From: CAMBDS01 sp964355675
GTDB lineage: Bacteria; Electryoneota; AABM5-125-24; Hatepunaeales; Hatepunaeaceae
Length of the DNA: 33,034 nucleotides
Direction of reading: 5' to 3'
NCBI GenBank assembly: GCA_964355675.1
Contig: CAYHEC010000035.1
Coordinates: forward strand, 1-33,034
Part shown: positions 16,738 through 31,800 of the stretch, one piece after another
Layout: every line of letters starts with the position of its first letter
Position numbering within the stretch: position 1 is the first letter of the stretch
Program-made: the position numbers and the translations under genes
The notes under the pieces: generated by a model
Seen by the model: the letters and a program-made list of their open reading frames with translations, nothing else
Told to the model about the DNA's origin: nothing
Database searches by the model: none

Positions 16738-16818
16738 GACAGCATGAACCAAGATTGGTACGCTTCTTCATTACAGGCTCAACAACCGGCAAGAAATAGG
16801 TTCTCAAAGTGGAGGTAA

Positions 16819-16868
16819 GACCGACCGGAAGCCTTGAGCCATGGTAGCTGTTTGGCCTCCGGCCGGTC
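16819..16868 (-). terminator. 3' hairpin of the giant gene (terminator-like, no U-tract)
   Basis: On the minus-strand RNA a 15-bp stem forms between plus positions 16854-16868 and 16819-16833 with a 20-base loop. All 15 pairs hold if two G-U wobbles are allowed. On the plus-strand RNA those two become A-C mismatches, so the structure is selected on the minus transcript. It starts 15 bases after the stop codon. No U-run follows, so it may be a Rho-type end or an RNA-stabilising hairpin. Confidence 0.6.
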
Positions 16869-16882
16869 CGGACCCCCTTGGA

Positions 16883-19800
16883 TTATCTGAGAAGTACCAA
16901 CCGTTGCATCCTGACTCCCTCCGGCGTCACTAACCTTGTGAAGTAAAGCCCTGACGGAACCTTGATCCCGGCATTACTCACACCATCCCAGGTTACCAGA
17001 TAGTGGCCAGCTTCAACTGGACTGCTGACCAGCGTCCTGACAGTACGACCCTGCTGGTCGTGGATGGTCAAGAGCGTCATGCCCGACCTTGGCAGAGCAT
17101 ATCCGATGTTGATCCGATCATTGAACGGATTCGGATAGACCGGGCCAAGCGTGATTTCGGTTGGAAGTATCGGCTCGTCGATCTCGACGCTAAGCGGTAG
17201 TACCACCAAGTTGAAGGTGTTCGACGAACGTACGGAGTCAACACCGGCAACAACTCTTCGTCCATCCTTCGCATAGACCCACCAACTAATCAAGTTAATT
17301 CGCTGTGGGTCGGGATTAACCAGACTATCGCGACGGATTCTAAATAGAGTATCATTTGCCGGGTAATAATGGTTGATGCCGTTTAACCTTATCACAACTG
17401 AATAGGTCATTACGGAATCTTCAACCGTATCAAACGACTTCCTCCAACGGAATGTCACCAACCTATCGCGGAGAGTGTCATTATTTACCGGCGAGCTTAG
17501 GACAAACGGGGTCGGCAGGTCGTTGATCGAAAGAACGCTCACCCTAACTGTATTAGTAACTACTCCACCACGCTGGTCGTTCGCTTCGATTACGGCAGTG
17601 GTATCGCCGTTCCAATTGGGAAGTGGTCTCAGATAGGCGCGACCCTGATCGATCCGACCGGCCAATCCGACCAGATCGACAAACCGGTAAACCAGCGCAT
17701 CATTATCAGTGTCCCTGAAGACCTGATTCAGGATAGCGATCTGACGTTCGGCGCCATCTTCATTGAATTGTTGATCCGGAATTGGGTTGCGAACGAATGG
17801 CGGTAGATTGACGTCACCAACATTGATCTGAACGTTCACTCGTGCTGACAATCCGTCACGATCTCGTACTTGGAACTGTGGAGCATAACCGCCAGCATCA
17901 AGGCTGTCCGTCTGCCAGGTGAAGCGACCGACGCCATTCCCGAGATCAGCAAAGTTAGCGCTACGTGCGACGGTACCAGCATCGTTCGACATGGAAACCG
18001 TCAGAGCATCACCTTCATACTGGAGGTCAACGTCATCGGCGGTAATATCGAACTGCACCAGATCGCCTTCTCGGACTCCCTGATCGTTCGGAACATCGCT
18101 CCAAACTGGGGCGTCGTTGACTGGCGTGATGGTGAAGAAGAAGCCATTTGTCGCTACACTGTCACGTTGTGGTAGAGCATTCCGGTCGGGATTTGAAGCT
18201 CCGAAGCCGAAACCTGTCGTGAACGATGCAGTGGAACGAAGATTTCTCACTGGTCCGACATCTCTTACCTCCTCTGCGGCGGTTCCACGGACGGCGCGCA
18301 TACGAACCATCGCGACGCCCTGGTTTTGCTGGTCGTCAGCAGTTACAGTCACTTCGAGGTCAGCTCCCGTAAAGTGCAACGAGGCGCTGATGGTCAGCAT
18401 GTGCGTTTGATCATCGACTTCGGCGCTCAATGAATCAGGAACATCGACGGTGAAGAGAAGCTCGTCACCATCGACATCAACAAACACTTCAGTAAGATCG
18501 ACGATTGCCCAGGGACCTGAGTGTTCAGCGACCGTACGGTCGGCGATTGCCCGGATGACCGTCGGCGCATCGTTTATCGGGTTGACATGGAAGCGAAGCG
18601 TCAGTCCTACGTTAGCGCCGGAGCGGTCGGTTGCGGTGATTGGATAATCAAAATCACCAAACCAATTCTCCTCTGTCAACGTCGCAACCAGATACTCACG
18701 GTTTTCGTCAAATGCGAGTGCAACCTGACCATTAAGGTTCTGCCAAGATACTGTGATCTGGTCGTCGAGATCGATATCGGCGAACATTTCAGCAATCGAA
18801 ATTGGCAAGGCGGCTGGATCCTGGTCTTCGTCCATTTCCACTACGTAAGGAGTGTTGACCAATCTCGTTGGTGGATCGTTACCGGGCGTCACTACAATGA
18901 TGATCGAATCGCTTATAGCTTCATCGCGACCGGGTAGCGGGGTACCATGCCAGTTGAATCCGGAGCTAAGATCTGTGATGGGGCCATCTTCATCGAGCAC
19001 CCGGCGTGGGCCGCGCTGTCGCTCTCCACGGTCATCGGCAGTCAATGTTATGACCTCAGTGCCATTCCAGTTAGCAATCGGCTGGAATGAGATGATATTG
19101 TTTTGAGAGATTTGAATGCGAAGCTCATCGACGCCGCTTGCAGTGTAAATGATATTATCGTTCTCGATGTCACTAAAGACCGAGTCGAGATCGGCAATGT
19201 CTCTACGAATAGCGTCTTCATTGACGGTGACTCTGCGTGGCAGTGACCCTACCATTCGCGGAGCATCGTTCACCGGTGCGACATGCACCGCAAAGTTAAC
19301 CGATGCTCGCGATCCGGAGCGATCGTCGGCAGTAATTGTCACAGCAACATCACCGAAGAAATCGGGATTCAATGTCAACGTTGGAACATGGGTTGAATCG
19401 TCGATTGAAATCCTTATCCCCTGAGCGTTTCCACCAAATGTGGGAGTGAAGGTAAGATACTGGCCGTCGGGATCTTCGAAGACTTCGTCCAGATCGGTCA
19501 GTTCAACCGGGGATGAATCTTCATCGATGGCAACATCCGGCATGCCTCCGATTACCGCAATCACACCATTAACATTGGTAATGAAGAGGTGGAAAGAAGT
19601 CGAGTCTCGACCGCCCGCCTGATCCCGGACATAAACCTTGATAGTATGCAGACCCGCCATCTGTTGTGTCGGTGTGAAAGCTATTTCACCGGCGGCAGAA
19701 ATGGCGAAGAGGTCGGTGTTGTCACTGAAGGTCAGTTCATCGTCAGGATCGACGTCGGTCGCCGAGGCGGTGTAGGCGAACGCACGTCCGATGATAGCGA

Positions 19801-22800
19801 TAGTGTCGCCTATTGCTTCGATCATCGGAGCATCGTTGACTGGTGTAATGCTGACAATCGAAGTGTCGGCATCTTCGAGACCGCTTACATCTTCAACATG
19901 CAATCTCAAGACCAACCGGCCGAACCAATCTGCATTCGGAGTGATCGTCAGGAATCCGTACTGATCAACTGCGACTTCGGCATTGTCGGCTCCATCAAGC
20001 AACTCCGGTGTAACGGTTAGATCAGCCCAGCCGTTATCGGGGTCTTGGATGAAGTCTCGAATGTAAATTTGTATCTCATCATCTTCAGCAAGACTTGTAT
20101 CGGGGAAGCTGATATTGGGTGGATCACCAATTGTCGATACAAACTGCCAAGCACGAGTTCGAGTATTTGGTGGAATCGAATGGTCGGAAGCAATACCTAC
20201 CATCTGAATCGTCTCATTATCCGCAAAATCGTATTGGCTGACATCCGCAGTGATCAGGAACCCGTATTGGATTTCCTCTGATGAATACTGCAATGCTTCA
20301 CCACGCATCTGAAGATTGAAACCATCGAGATCGACTCCAGTCAGGGTATCAGTGACCGTGAAGCTAATCTCTTGGATTAAATGCGCTTCAATATTCGCAC
20401 CGTTTGCGGGTGAGAAGTTACGGAAGCGTGGTGCGAGGTTATCTTTGATAACTCTTTGGGGTTCACTTAATTCAGATTCAATCTGCGCTTCATTTAGTGA
20501 ACTCAGACGTACATAGGAAGTATCTGGCAGGTTCGGACGAGTCGAGATGAAGTTAAAGTCTGGACTGTCTGTCAGCGCCACCAGAGCCACTGGTTCGTCA
20601 TTTAAGTACACCGAAATGTAAAGGCCCTGAACTCCTGTACCGCTGATAACGATACGATTCGCAGAAGTGTAGGGTTCCAGAGTGAACTGTGGCGGATTCA
20701 GCGGTTCGGTATCCACGTTGAAGCTGAAATCAGCAGAGTTCTCGTTTCCTGATCGGTCATGGACGATCAATACGGCAGTATAATCACCGTCGTTGAGCGC
20801 TTCTTGAACGTTGCCGGTTAAGACGCCGGTTTCAGCATCAAACGAAACAGCTACATTTTGATCATCTACAGTCAACGAGAGACCTTCGGGATCAACACCG
20901 CTCCCATTATCGACTAATTCAGCGGTAAAGGTCGGAGTATTGGTCGCAATGAAGCGGCCGCCTCGTGCCGTGAAGTTTTCGATTGCAGGTTCAGAGCGAT
21001 CGAGGAAGATAACGATGGGATCGGACAGCTCCGACTCATTGTGACCGGCATCCATAGTTGTCGCCTGAATGACGTTTCGTCCGTCAGCAAGGATAACGCC
21101 AGAGACTGTGTAGTCGGTTTCGAACTCTGTATCTTGCTCGGACACTAATTCATCATTGCGATAAATGCGGATGGTGGCATGGTTTTCATAACCGTCTCTG
21201 TACGCTTCGTCGGTACCCGAGACGCCAGTGACGGTGATCTCGGAGGTGTTGACGAATTCATTTTCAGGAGCATTGAGACTTGGGATTCCCGGTTGTGAAC
21301 CATCATAGAAGAAATTCCACTCCCGTTCACCAACATTACCGTCGTTGTCGCCACCAAAGGCATTAGCGAAGTTGATACCTTCTTCTATACCTGGCATTTC
21401 TATCGGCATCTGCTGTCTGCCATTTTCGTTACGAGCAATCCAAAGTGGTATCTGGAAATGTCCCGGAGCAACGAACTGGACATTTCTACCGCCAATTGGG
21501 CGTCCATTCAGAGTAAACTCAAACGATTCGAGATCGACGCCGGCATCGTTATCACCAACTACGACCGACATTGTATCGGCGACGTAGGCATCGGCCGGAG
21601 CGCCATGGAATCGTTGCGGACCGAAACCACCACCAACAACCCAACCGGGCGGAGGCGAAAGATTTTCGATGAATGGACCTAAGCTATCCGGCCTATCGCC
21701 GATGTAGAAACGCCCATCAGATTCCAGTCGATTACCTGCAAAGTCAGGAATCACAATAACAAGTTGATGGAGTCCCGGTTCGATAGGTTCGTCATCAGCG
21801 AAATCGTGAGTGATTGAACTTGCAACCTGATCTATCGTATATTCCAGTTCTGCCCCATCGAGAGAAATGGTTACTTCATCCCAATTTATGCCAGAGGCAG
21901 GTTCGGGATCAGAGAGCGGTACTGTGAATACCGGGTTCCTGTTTCGCAGGGAGTCGATGAAGTTATCGAACAAGTTCTGTGGGTTGTCAGCAAGAATTGG
22001 AGCGTAGCTATCAAGGAAGAAGGGTCTATCGGTCGCTGATTCGGGGGCATTACCCAGTAAGTCAACAGCATTGATGGTCAGAAGGTGCTCACCTTCGGCA
22101 AGAGCCTCAGGCACATCGTGCGACAGAACACCATCCTGATAGAGATAATCTACGATGATACCTCCATCAAGTGAAATATCGAGACCGTTTTCGACATCGA
22201 CACCTACTCCGGGATCTTCGATAAGCGCGAATATTTCCGGGGTTGGGTCATTGGTCATGGCTTCAGGAGTGATGACCTCAATAGTTGGCGGTACAAAGTC
22301 AACATAAACACTGAACTCAGCAGGTTCGGCGATATTGCCAGCATTGTCGCGACCAACCACCTGGAAGTGGTTCCACTCTTCGCTTAGCGGACCATAACTG
22401 AAGCGGATAACGCCGCGATCCGAGGCTTGGGTTTCACGGACTATCTGGTCATTATTGATCAATTGAACGACGAGCAATGGTTCGCCAGTTCCTGTTAGAT
22501 TGAGGCGATTCGAAATGGTGTATTCCGGAGTCGCGGCCATAACGATTCGACCCGCTGTACTGTTGACAGTGAACCTGACAGTAACATCAGACATATTATC
22601 GCTGAAGTCGAAAGCGCGGATCAGATAGGCGTGTTCACCTTCTGCGAGAACCTGATCCGGCGTCCAACTGAAGTCACCACTTTCGGCGTTGTAAGCAAAG
22701 TTTAACACACGTTGATTGTCGAAGAAGAACGCGACACTATCGACGGAGGTAGCGCGATCGGTGATATTTGCCGTTACTGTCGGACGGTTCGACCTGACTA

Positions 22801-25800
22801 CGGAACCGTTAACGGGTGAAGCGTTGGCAATGATCGGCGGCTCGTTGTCGTCGAGGATTGCGGTCATAATGATCTGTTCTTCGTCATGGCCACCGGAAGG
22901 ACCATCGACAGCAAACCGGACGTTAGCGTACGAACCTGTCTGGTGGTAGGTCGGATCCCAGAGGAGTCTCGCCACACCATTTCCGAGATTTTCAAGAGTC
23001 GCTCGCGGTGGAAGATTCGTAGCGCTGATGACCAATCTCGCCCGTTCTTCCGCATCAGGATCAGTTGCAGAAATCCGAACATCGAGTACATCTCCGACAT
23101 GCACTTCGAGATTGCCGATATGATCTATGAACGGTGGACGATTGACGTTATTCACGATTATAGAGATTTGCAATGTATCGACTAGGTTACCATCTGTCGC
23201 CATAAAATAGTGCAGATAATTCCCGGCTGATGTGAAGCCCGTCTGCCAGATAAATGTCGCGCGTCCTTGACCACGATCAACGAACGATGCGCCTTCAGGC
23301 GGGTTTCCTGCTCTCAATTGAATTTGATCTCCATCGGGATCGGCGGCGGTCAAATTCAGCGTAATGCGTTGACCTTCGGAAACAGTAACCTGATTGACAC
23401 GGGTCCACAAAGGACGACGGTTGACGTTGTTGACTGTGATGGTTACTGCTTCAAAGTCAGACATCGAGGGTTGCGCCTGATCGGTGACTCGGAAAATGAC
23501 GTCATAGGAGCCAGCCTGATTAAAGGTTGGCGTCCAGCGGAAGTAATTCTCTTCTGGCTGTGATGCACCGAAGGGTAAATTCTCGACGCTGAATACCAGT
23601 CTGTCATTATCAGGGTCGTTGGCGCGCAATACAAGTTCGAAATTCTGCCCCTCATTGATAGAGAGGTTGCCGATAGCCGCCAGCTCGGGAGCCCTATTCA
23701 CATTCAATACTGTGATCTGCACATCCAGATTGACTCGCGTCCAACCGTCGAATGCCGCAAATCGTGAGGTATAGTTTCCAGCCTGCTGATAGTTTGGCGT
23801 CCAGATAAACCGTCCTGTACCATCGCCGTTATCGGTGAACTGAGCATTCAGAGGAAGATCAATGCCAATCAGCGAAATACTGATCGGATCGTTATCCTGA
23901 TCTACTGCGGTAACATCGAAGGCAATTTGTTCATTTTCATTGCCTTGAGCTGCCTGGGCTTGACGCCAAGCAGGTGGGTTTTCGTTGTTACGCGCACTCA
24001 ATTCGACGACCGTCCGACTGCCATTACTGAATCTGTCCGGTCCTTGCAGGACATTTACATCGGTGTATATTTCACGCCGTTGTTCCTGATCCCATATCCT
24101 GAAATAAATCAGTGTTCCTTCAAGAAATCCTTCGATGACCTGAGGAGTTTGTGGATTGTCTCCATAGGCATCGAATTCCCACGGGCCGTCGCCGGTTACG
24201 CGTATCGCACCACCGATGATATTTCGGCGAGTGACTACGGCAATTTCATCACCATCGACCAGATTGCCATTGAAATAATCAACCGAGTTGACGACAATGT
24301 GGTGGCGGAGATTAGTCGTAGTCGGATTGAAATGAGTCAGACGGGTGGTCAAACTGACGGCCGCGAAACCATTTCTCGTCCAGATATTATCACCTTCCAA
24401 GTAGTTTACAGCCGCGTGCTGTTCACGACCTGCGGCATCATCCCAAATATGGAACTGCAAGGCTTCACCGGCGCGGAAACCGTCGATTTCTTGAGTTGCG
24501 GGATTATCGCCCCAAGCGAAGAGATCCCATGATTCGCCACCATGGACAACAATGCTACCGGCTACGAGGTCATTTGGAGTCAGAACGCCAATTTCATCGC
24601 CTTCGCCTAAAGCTTCACCTTCAAAATCAGCCTGTACGACGCGAATGGTTTCGCTGATGTTGGTCACTGGATAGCGGAAGTGGCCTTGTTCTACTCCAAA
24701 TCCGGCTAATTCAATATCAAGAATGGCGATTTCATTGCCGACAATCAGATCGGCGGCAAAGTCACCATTGCGATCCGGATTGAATGTGACCGTAATATCT
24801 CGGGACTGACCGACTTCCAGATCGAACGGACCGGCCGGGGTGGCGGTAAATCCATCACCAATCACCTCAACGGTGACTCCCTCGGCGGGTGTGCTACCGG
24901 AGGAGGTGACGGTCAGGACTCGCTGGCTCTCTACGCCAGCTCGTTCATAAGCGAAGTCAATCGATTCCATGTTTGCGGTAAGAGCTGGTCCAATTGCGAG
25001 ATTGATGACCGAAAAGCCTTCGAGTCTCCACGTGCGGTCACCGGCAACAAATTCAGCAATTGAATTGTACTGCCAACCGGCGGAATGATCCCAGTAGAGG
25101 AAGCTGAATGCCTGCTCATCTGTGAATCCTTCTACAACCTGAGTATTCGGGTCATCGCCCCAAGCTTCCAGGCTCCATGGAGCGTTTTCGCCTTCGCTCA
25201 CCCTGACAGCACCGGCAACAACGCCAGCGGGGGTCAGAACGGCGATTTCATCGAGCGGATCGGGCTGGTTATCCCGGTCTCCGAAGGCGAACGAAACACC
25301 ATCAAGGCGGATTGAGTGAACTCGACCAGATTCAGTGAAGTGGAAATGATCGACACGGACTTCAAACGTGACGTGTGTTTCGATTCTGAATCCACCAGAA
25401 GCCGCGCTAAGGAGCACGTCGTAATCACCATATTCAAACCTGTCGGGACGCATCGTGAATCGGGCACGGTTGCCGATGATTTCGATGGAGCCGTCCGGCG
25501 TCGCGGGTGGATTACCAGCATACTCGAATGAATATTGGATGTTGTCGCCATCGGGATCGGAGGCGGCAAAGTCAACATGCAGTTCCTGATCGACGAAGCC
25601 GACAATCGGCTCATCGCGCGGCGGTTCAAGCGTCCAGACAAGAGTTCTGTCAACTGGGTTGACTGTTATCGGAACGGACGCCGCGACTTGGAATTCATTG
25701 TCACGGACTATGAAGACCGGCTCATAGTCACCTGCGTCGTTGAAATTGGTCTGCCAGGCAAAGGTTGCGGTACCGTCGTTATTATCAGTGAAGGTCGCGG

Positions 25801-28800
25801 CGTTGGGCAGACCATCGCGGTCGAAAGTGATAGGCAATGCGTCGCCATCGGGATCATCAGCAATAATGGTGAATTGAAAGAGTGTGCCCTCATCACCGTT
25901 TACAGCTTCGGGGACATTAACCCAAACCGGTCTGCGGTTGATATTTCCGACCACGATTACCACTTCACGCTGAACATTGGCTTCGCCATCGCTCAAGGTG
26001 AAATTCGGGAAATATCGACCAGCGTCAACAAATTCTGTCTGCCATGTGAAGTGACCACTCCCGTTATGGTTATCAGTAAACTCAGCCATTCCGGGCAATC
26101 CGTCCATGTCGGCGACGAATGTTACTGGTGATCCATCGGGGTCGTTACCGGCGACGTCGAACTCGACAAGAACTCCTTCAGCAACACGAATGGTGTCGGG
26201 AATTGATGTATAGATCGGTTCACGGTTCCGGTTTGTGACCCTAATTGGGACGCGTATTTCATCAGACAGATTACCGGCTGTAACGGTAAACGTTGGTGAG
26301 TAATCACCGTCGTCGTCGTAGCCTGTCTGCCAATGGAATTCACCAACACCGTTGCGAATGTCGATAAATGTCGCTGATTCAGGCAGATTTCCGTTTCCAA
26401 AGGATATGGACATTGCTTGACCATCGGGATCAACGGCTTCCACAGTGAAGCGAATATCTTCAGTTTCCAAGACAGAAATCGCTTCGGGGAAGGTAATCCA
26501 TTCTGGCGCGCGGTCAACATTATTAATGATGAGTTGTACGGAAACTGCATCTGTCAGTTCTCCGTCGGATACCGTAAATATGGGGGTAAATTCGCCAGCG
26601 TCATCGTAGGTCGTCTGCCAGACGAATTCACCAGTTCCGTTTCCATTGTCGGTGAAGGAAGCCGCCTCAGGCAAGTCTCCTCTATTGAAGTCGATACTGA
26701 GCGCATCGCCGTCCTCGTCAGAAGCAGTAACCGTGAAGCTAACTAAGGCTGTCTCGTCGGCAGAAATTGGCGACTGAGTATCATCCCATTCAGGGGCACG
26801 ATTTACATTACTTATCGTAATTTGGACCGTACTTTCTACCGAGAATTCATTGTCTGACAGGGTGAATGTCGGGCGGTAAACGTTGGCGTCATCATAGGTC
26901 GTCTGCCAGACAAATTCACCTGTTCCATCGCCATTGTCGGTGAAGGAGGCCGCTTCGGGCAGTCCATCTCTACCTAACGTGATATGTAAAGCATCTCGAT
27001 CAGGATCGGAGCCGCGGACGGTGAAGCGAATCTCAGTTGTTTCATCTCCGGTAACTGCTTCCGGAATTTGCGACCAGACTGGCGTCTGGTTGACATCTTC
27101 TATAGTAATACTGACGGTAACTTCATCAGACATCTCACCATCGCTGACCGTGAAGATGGGATTGTACTGACCCGCATCATCGAAGGTCGTCTGCCAGGCG
27201 AATTCACCTGTGCCATTACCGTTGTCGGTGAAGGAAGCCGCCTCCGGCAAGCCGTTCGGGTTGAACGAATAGCGAAGGTTATCGTTATCGGGATCGGTGG
27301 CTGTCAGCGTGAAGCTAACGGTCTGCGTCTCACGTACAGTGATCGGTTCGACATCACCCACGACGGGCGGACGGTCAACATTAAGGACGGTTATCGTCAC
27401 AGAGGCATCAACCGCGAAAGCGCCATCTCTAACTGTAAAGACCGCTCGGTACTCACCTGCGTCGATATGACCGGTTTCCCAGTTTACATTGGCTGTCCCA
27501 TTGCCATTATCGACGAACTGCAATGCTTCGGGCAGACCTTCCCTATTCAGTTCAATCGAAAGGTTATCCCCATCGGGGTCGGTTGCGACAACTTGGAAGT
27601 CAACAGTTTCAGTCTCATTGACTTCGATAGGACCGGGAACTTCTGCCCAGACTGGTGTGCGATTGACGTCATCGACGTTAACAACAATATTAGTCGTGAC
27701 ATTTTCTTGACCGTCGGTAACCAGCAGGGTAAAGTTGTATTCACCAGACTCATCGAAGGTCGGAGTCCAATTGAAGCTGGCAGTTCCATTTCCGTTGTCG
27801 GCGAACTGCGCTTCTTCTGGTAAATTGCCGCGATCGATCTGGATTTGAAGGGCGTCGCCATCGGGATCGGTAGCGGTGGCCGTAAATTCCACCAATTGAT
27901 TTTCGTCAACCGAGATCTGACCGGGTACATTTACCCATTCCGGCGCACGGTTGACATCATTGACATGAATGTCGGTTGTAGTGGCGACGCTGAATTCAGC
28001 GTCCGCTACGGTAAATTCGACGTGATAATCACCTGCCGAAGTGAAACTCGGCGTCCAGTCGAAGGTCGCAGACCCGTCACCATTATCGGTGAAGGAGGCG
28101 CCCTCGGGCAGTCCACTTACAACTGCGAGTGTGAGCTGGTCGCCTTCAAGATCGGTAGCAACCAAGTTAAACGTCAGTCGTTCGCCTTCGTTGCCTGAAA
28201 TCTCTGTTCTTTCTTCAGTCCATTCCGGCGAAGTATTACGGTGGAGTCCGATACCGTTCAAGGCGACGGGATACTCAGGATTATGTCCGTCATTCGAGAA
28301 GAAGGTAAGGGTTTCGTTGTACTCGCCGTCTTGAGTTGGAGAGAAGAAGACGTTGATCGTTGTTTGTGCACCGGAGTCGATCCGAAGCGCTTGAGGAAGC
28401 TCAACAGGCAGACGCTGTTGCGAGTGTCCCTCAAGATTAAGAATAGTAAATCCATCTCTTGAGTAAGTATCTTCGCCCATCTCAAGATTAACGTTCGCCG
28501 AAGCTTCAACCCGTGCTGAGACATCCCAGACACGGAAGGCAAAAGGCTGTCCAGTCGTGAAACCTTCGACTGGTTGTGTATCGCGGTCGTCGCCCCAAGC
28601 GGCTATACCAGCAGGGAATAACCCTTGGCCTTGATCTGCCAGAGTGACTGCACCGGCGCACACGCCACCAGGTGTAAACACACCGATTTCGTCCCCTTCC
28701 ATCAAGGAACGTCCGTCGAGAGTCGCATCGGTGACTAAGATGGAATGATTGCCGTCGGTTTCTGTGAAGCTGAAGTCATGGACAAATTCGCCTTCGACGG

Positions 28801-31800
28801 TCACACTCAAACCAACAAGGGCAAATCCATCGCGAGAGTAAATCCCTTCACCCTGTATGTATTGAGCCTCTGCAGTGTACTCTGACCGAGCGCTAACATC
28901 CCACACGCGATAGCTGATTGCTTGCTCATTCGTGAATCCTTCTACCGGCTGTGTGTCACGATCATCGCCCCAAGCGGCGATTCCGACCGGGAAGCCATCT
29001 CCAGTAACTTCAGTGTAACCAGCACAAACACCATTCGGAGTGAAGACTCCAATCACGTCGCCAGGAACAATGCTCTCGCCATTAATCCGCGCGGTTTCGA
29101 CAAGGATCGACATATTACCATCGGTCTCAGTGAATTCCCAGTCGAAGACTCGATCTTGCGGTAAAGAGAAAGTGAAGTCATCATGAGACGAAACGATATC
29201 ATCGATTACCAATTCGGCATTACCGCTGTTATGGATGGTAACTGTTCTCTGACGTGAATTGCCAGTAAGAACTCCGCCAAACTCAATACGCTCTGGATCG
29301 GCGCTGATGATTGGCTCCAGACCGAAACCGGTAAGAGTTGCAATCGCGTCATCATCCGGATCGTTGCTGACAATGGTAACTTGACCGTTGAAATCACCTG
29401 CGCCATCAGGAGCGAATGTGACTGTCAGGTCTCGGGTCTCGCCTTGTCCAAGCGTAAACCCAGCCTCGTCATTAATTGCAAAGTGCTGTCCATCGAGAGT
29501 AACTGCGACTGATTCGACAACCAGATCGCTCTGTCCATTGTTGCCAACTGTCAGCGTCCCTTCACCGGTCTGACCGACGTAGACGCCACCGAAGTCGAGA
29601 TTGTTGACCGTGATGTTAGGCGGCGTAAGAATGCCGATGCCATACAGAGCACTAGTTGCTTCAGGAGTGTTAGGATCGTTGCTCGATACGGTCAGTGTCC
29701 CGTTGAATTCTTGTACGGCGTTCGGGACGAAACGCACCTCTGTTTGAAGCGATTCGCCAGGTCCGATGACGACTTCTTGAACCTCAGCTGGTCCAAGCCT
29801 GCGAATCGATTCGAGGCTGAAAGCAGATAATCCGTCTCGAACGAAGACAGAACCGCCTTCTTCGTAAGTAGCACGGGCTGACCACTGCCGACCGCCCGCC
29901 GTATCCCAAAGCCTGAATGCCAGAGCTTCTTCTGCTCGGAATCCTTCAACTTCTTCAGTATTGATATCATCGCCCCATGCGGCAAATCCAAACGGGAATT
30001 CCTCACCATTGTATTGACCGTACCCAGCGCAAATTCCTGCCGTAGTGAACACGCCGATGTAGTCGCCTGCAACTATCGATTCTCCCTGAATTGTTGCTGA
30101 AGAGACTAACAGAGACATGTTGGCGTCGGTTTCGGTAAACTCCCAATTGAAATCTATGTCAGGAACATCGAATCCAATCTCAAACACTTCATTGTCCATC
30201 GTGACGTCAAATACGGTCAGGTCTGCACGCCCGTCATTGTAGATATTGATATCCAATACATTAGAATCGCCCAGTGGAACCTCGCCGAAGTCGAGCGGGT
30301 CGGGCTCGATTCGAATGATCGGGAACCACAAGCCGTCACCGGAAAGCGTTACTACCGAGGGACTGTTGGGATCATTGCTGACAATCGTCACTGTCCCGTC
30401 GAACCGACCTGCATCCTCAGGTGCAAACGTCACCGTTACGTCGGCGTTTTCATCCTGAGAAAGGCTGAAACCGCCGCCGTTGTTGATCCGATAGCTATTG
30501 TTATCAATGGAGATACTCTCTACCTCGAGATCAAGCATCCCATTGTTTCCGATAGAGAACGTCCACTCAGCCTGTGCTCCCACGATTATCTGGCCAAAGT
30601 TGTGTGCATTTTCGGAGAGAATTATCTCTGGTGGCGTCAAGACGCCTGAGCCAGTTGCCTGTGTTACAACCTCCCCTTGATAAGGATCATCAGTAACGAT
30701 TGTCAGGTTGGCTTCATAACCTCGAACCTCTTCAGGTACGAAGCGAATAAAGACTTCCATCGACGAATTAGGTTCAACTATATTGGAGAGGATTGCCGCT
30801 GGTCCAAGACGCCTGACTGAGCTGAGGCTTAGTAGGGCAAGCGTATTAGCGGTGTAAACACCATCTCCCTGCTCATAATTTGCAGTGGTTGAGAACTGAC
30901 GACCAGTCTCGGTATCCCAGAGTCGGAACGAAAGCGCCTGCCCGCCCGTAAAGCCATCGATCGCTTCGCTGTTGATGTCGTCACCCCAAGCCGCAAACCC
31001 GACAGGGAAGCCGGCTTCCGTAACCTGTCCCGCTCCTGCCATGAGACCACTGGGCGTAAATACACCGATGTAATCGCCAGTATTGAGCGATTCGCCCTGA
31101 ATCGTCGCGCCAGAAATCAAAATTGACATATTATTGTCGGTTTCGATGGGATTCCAAGGATTATTTGGAATTTCACGTTCGAACAATACTCGGAATGCCG
31201 CATTGTCGCTGGTCACTTCGTGAACAGTCAACGGAGCGCGTCCGTCATTGTGGATGGTGATCTCGTCATCCAATGAGTCACCCAACGTCACTTCACCAAA
31301 CTGCAATGGATTGGGTTCGACTCTCACAATTGGGAACCACACGCCTTCACCGGTCAATGTCACGATTTGATCGCCCCGCGGATCGTTCGTAATAAAGGTC
31401 AACGTCCCGTCGAACTGTCCGCCGTCTTCCGGAGCAAAGGTGACTATAATTTCAACAATTTCACCTTGTTCGATGCTAAATCCGCCTTCATTGTTGACGC
31501 TGTAATAGGCGCCTTCGACTATTACTTGCTCAACCTCGATAGCATCTTGTTCGCACAGACTGGCGTTGAAGATGCTCATCGTCCAAGAGGAAGACTCTCC
31601 GACCAAAATGCCGCCAAAGTTGTGACTACTCTCTGAAATATGAGCTTCCGGCGGGGTGCAAATCCCCGTTCCATGCAGACTGGCTTCGGCCGGATTACGG
31701 TAAGGATCGTCGGTCTCGGCGTAAGCCGTACCGTAGAACTCACCCGACGAAACTGGACTGAAGAACGCACGTACATCAACCGATTCCCCAGGCTCTAACG

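Larger units (their letters stand above)
28240..29635 (-). repeat. HYDIN supra-repeat U4 (two inserted modules)
   Basis: An intact domain (LDFGGVYVGQTGEG) is followed by an interrupted one (IEFGGVLTGNSRQR) carrying two modules in tandem. It resumes at RIDSGAQTTINVFFSP and ends at ALNGIGLHRN. After it the protein switches to cadherin-like repeats. Confidence 0.8.

Noticed and set aside
27068..27823. Long plus-strand open frame (251 codons) opposite the giant gene, and similar ones such as 32144-32902
   Set aside because: These are antisense shadows of a long, codon-biased repetitive gene. Their products repeat with the same period as the cadherin-like units, show no recognisable domains, and lack ribosome sites.
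25352..28239. Regular period of about 289 bases considered as a CRISPR array or non-coding tandem repeat
   Set aside because: The period is a whole protein domain in one open frame with conserved residues. The units are far too long and diverged for CRISPR repeats.
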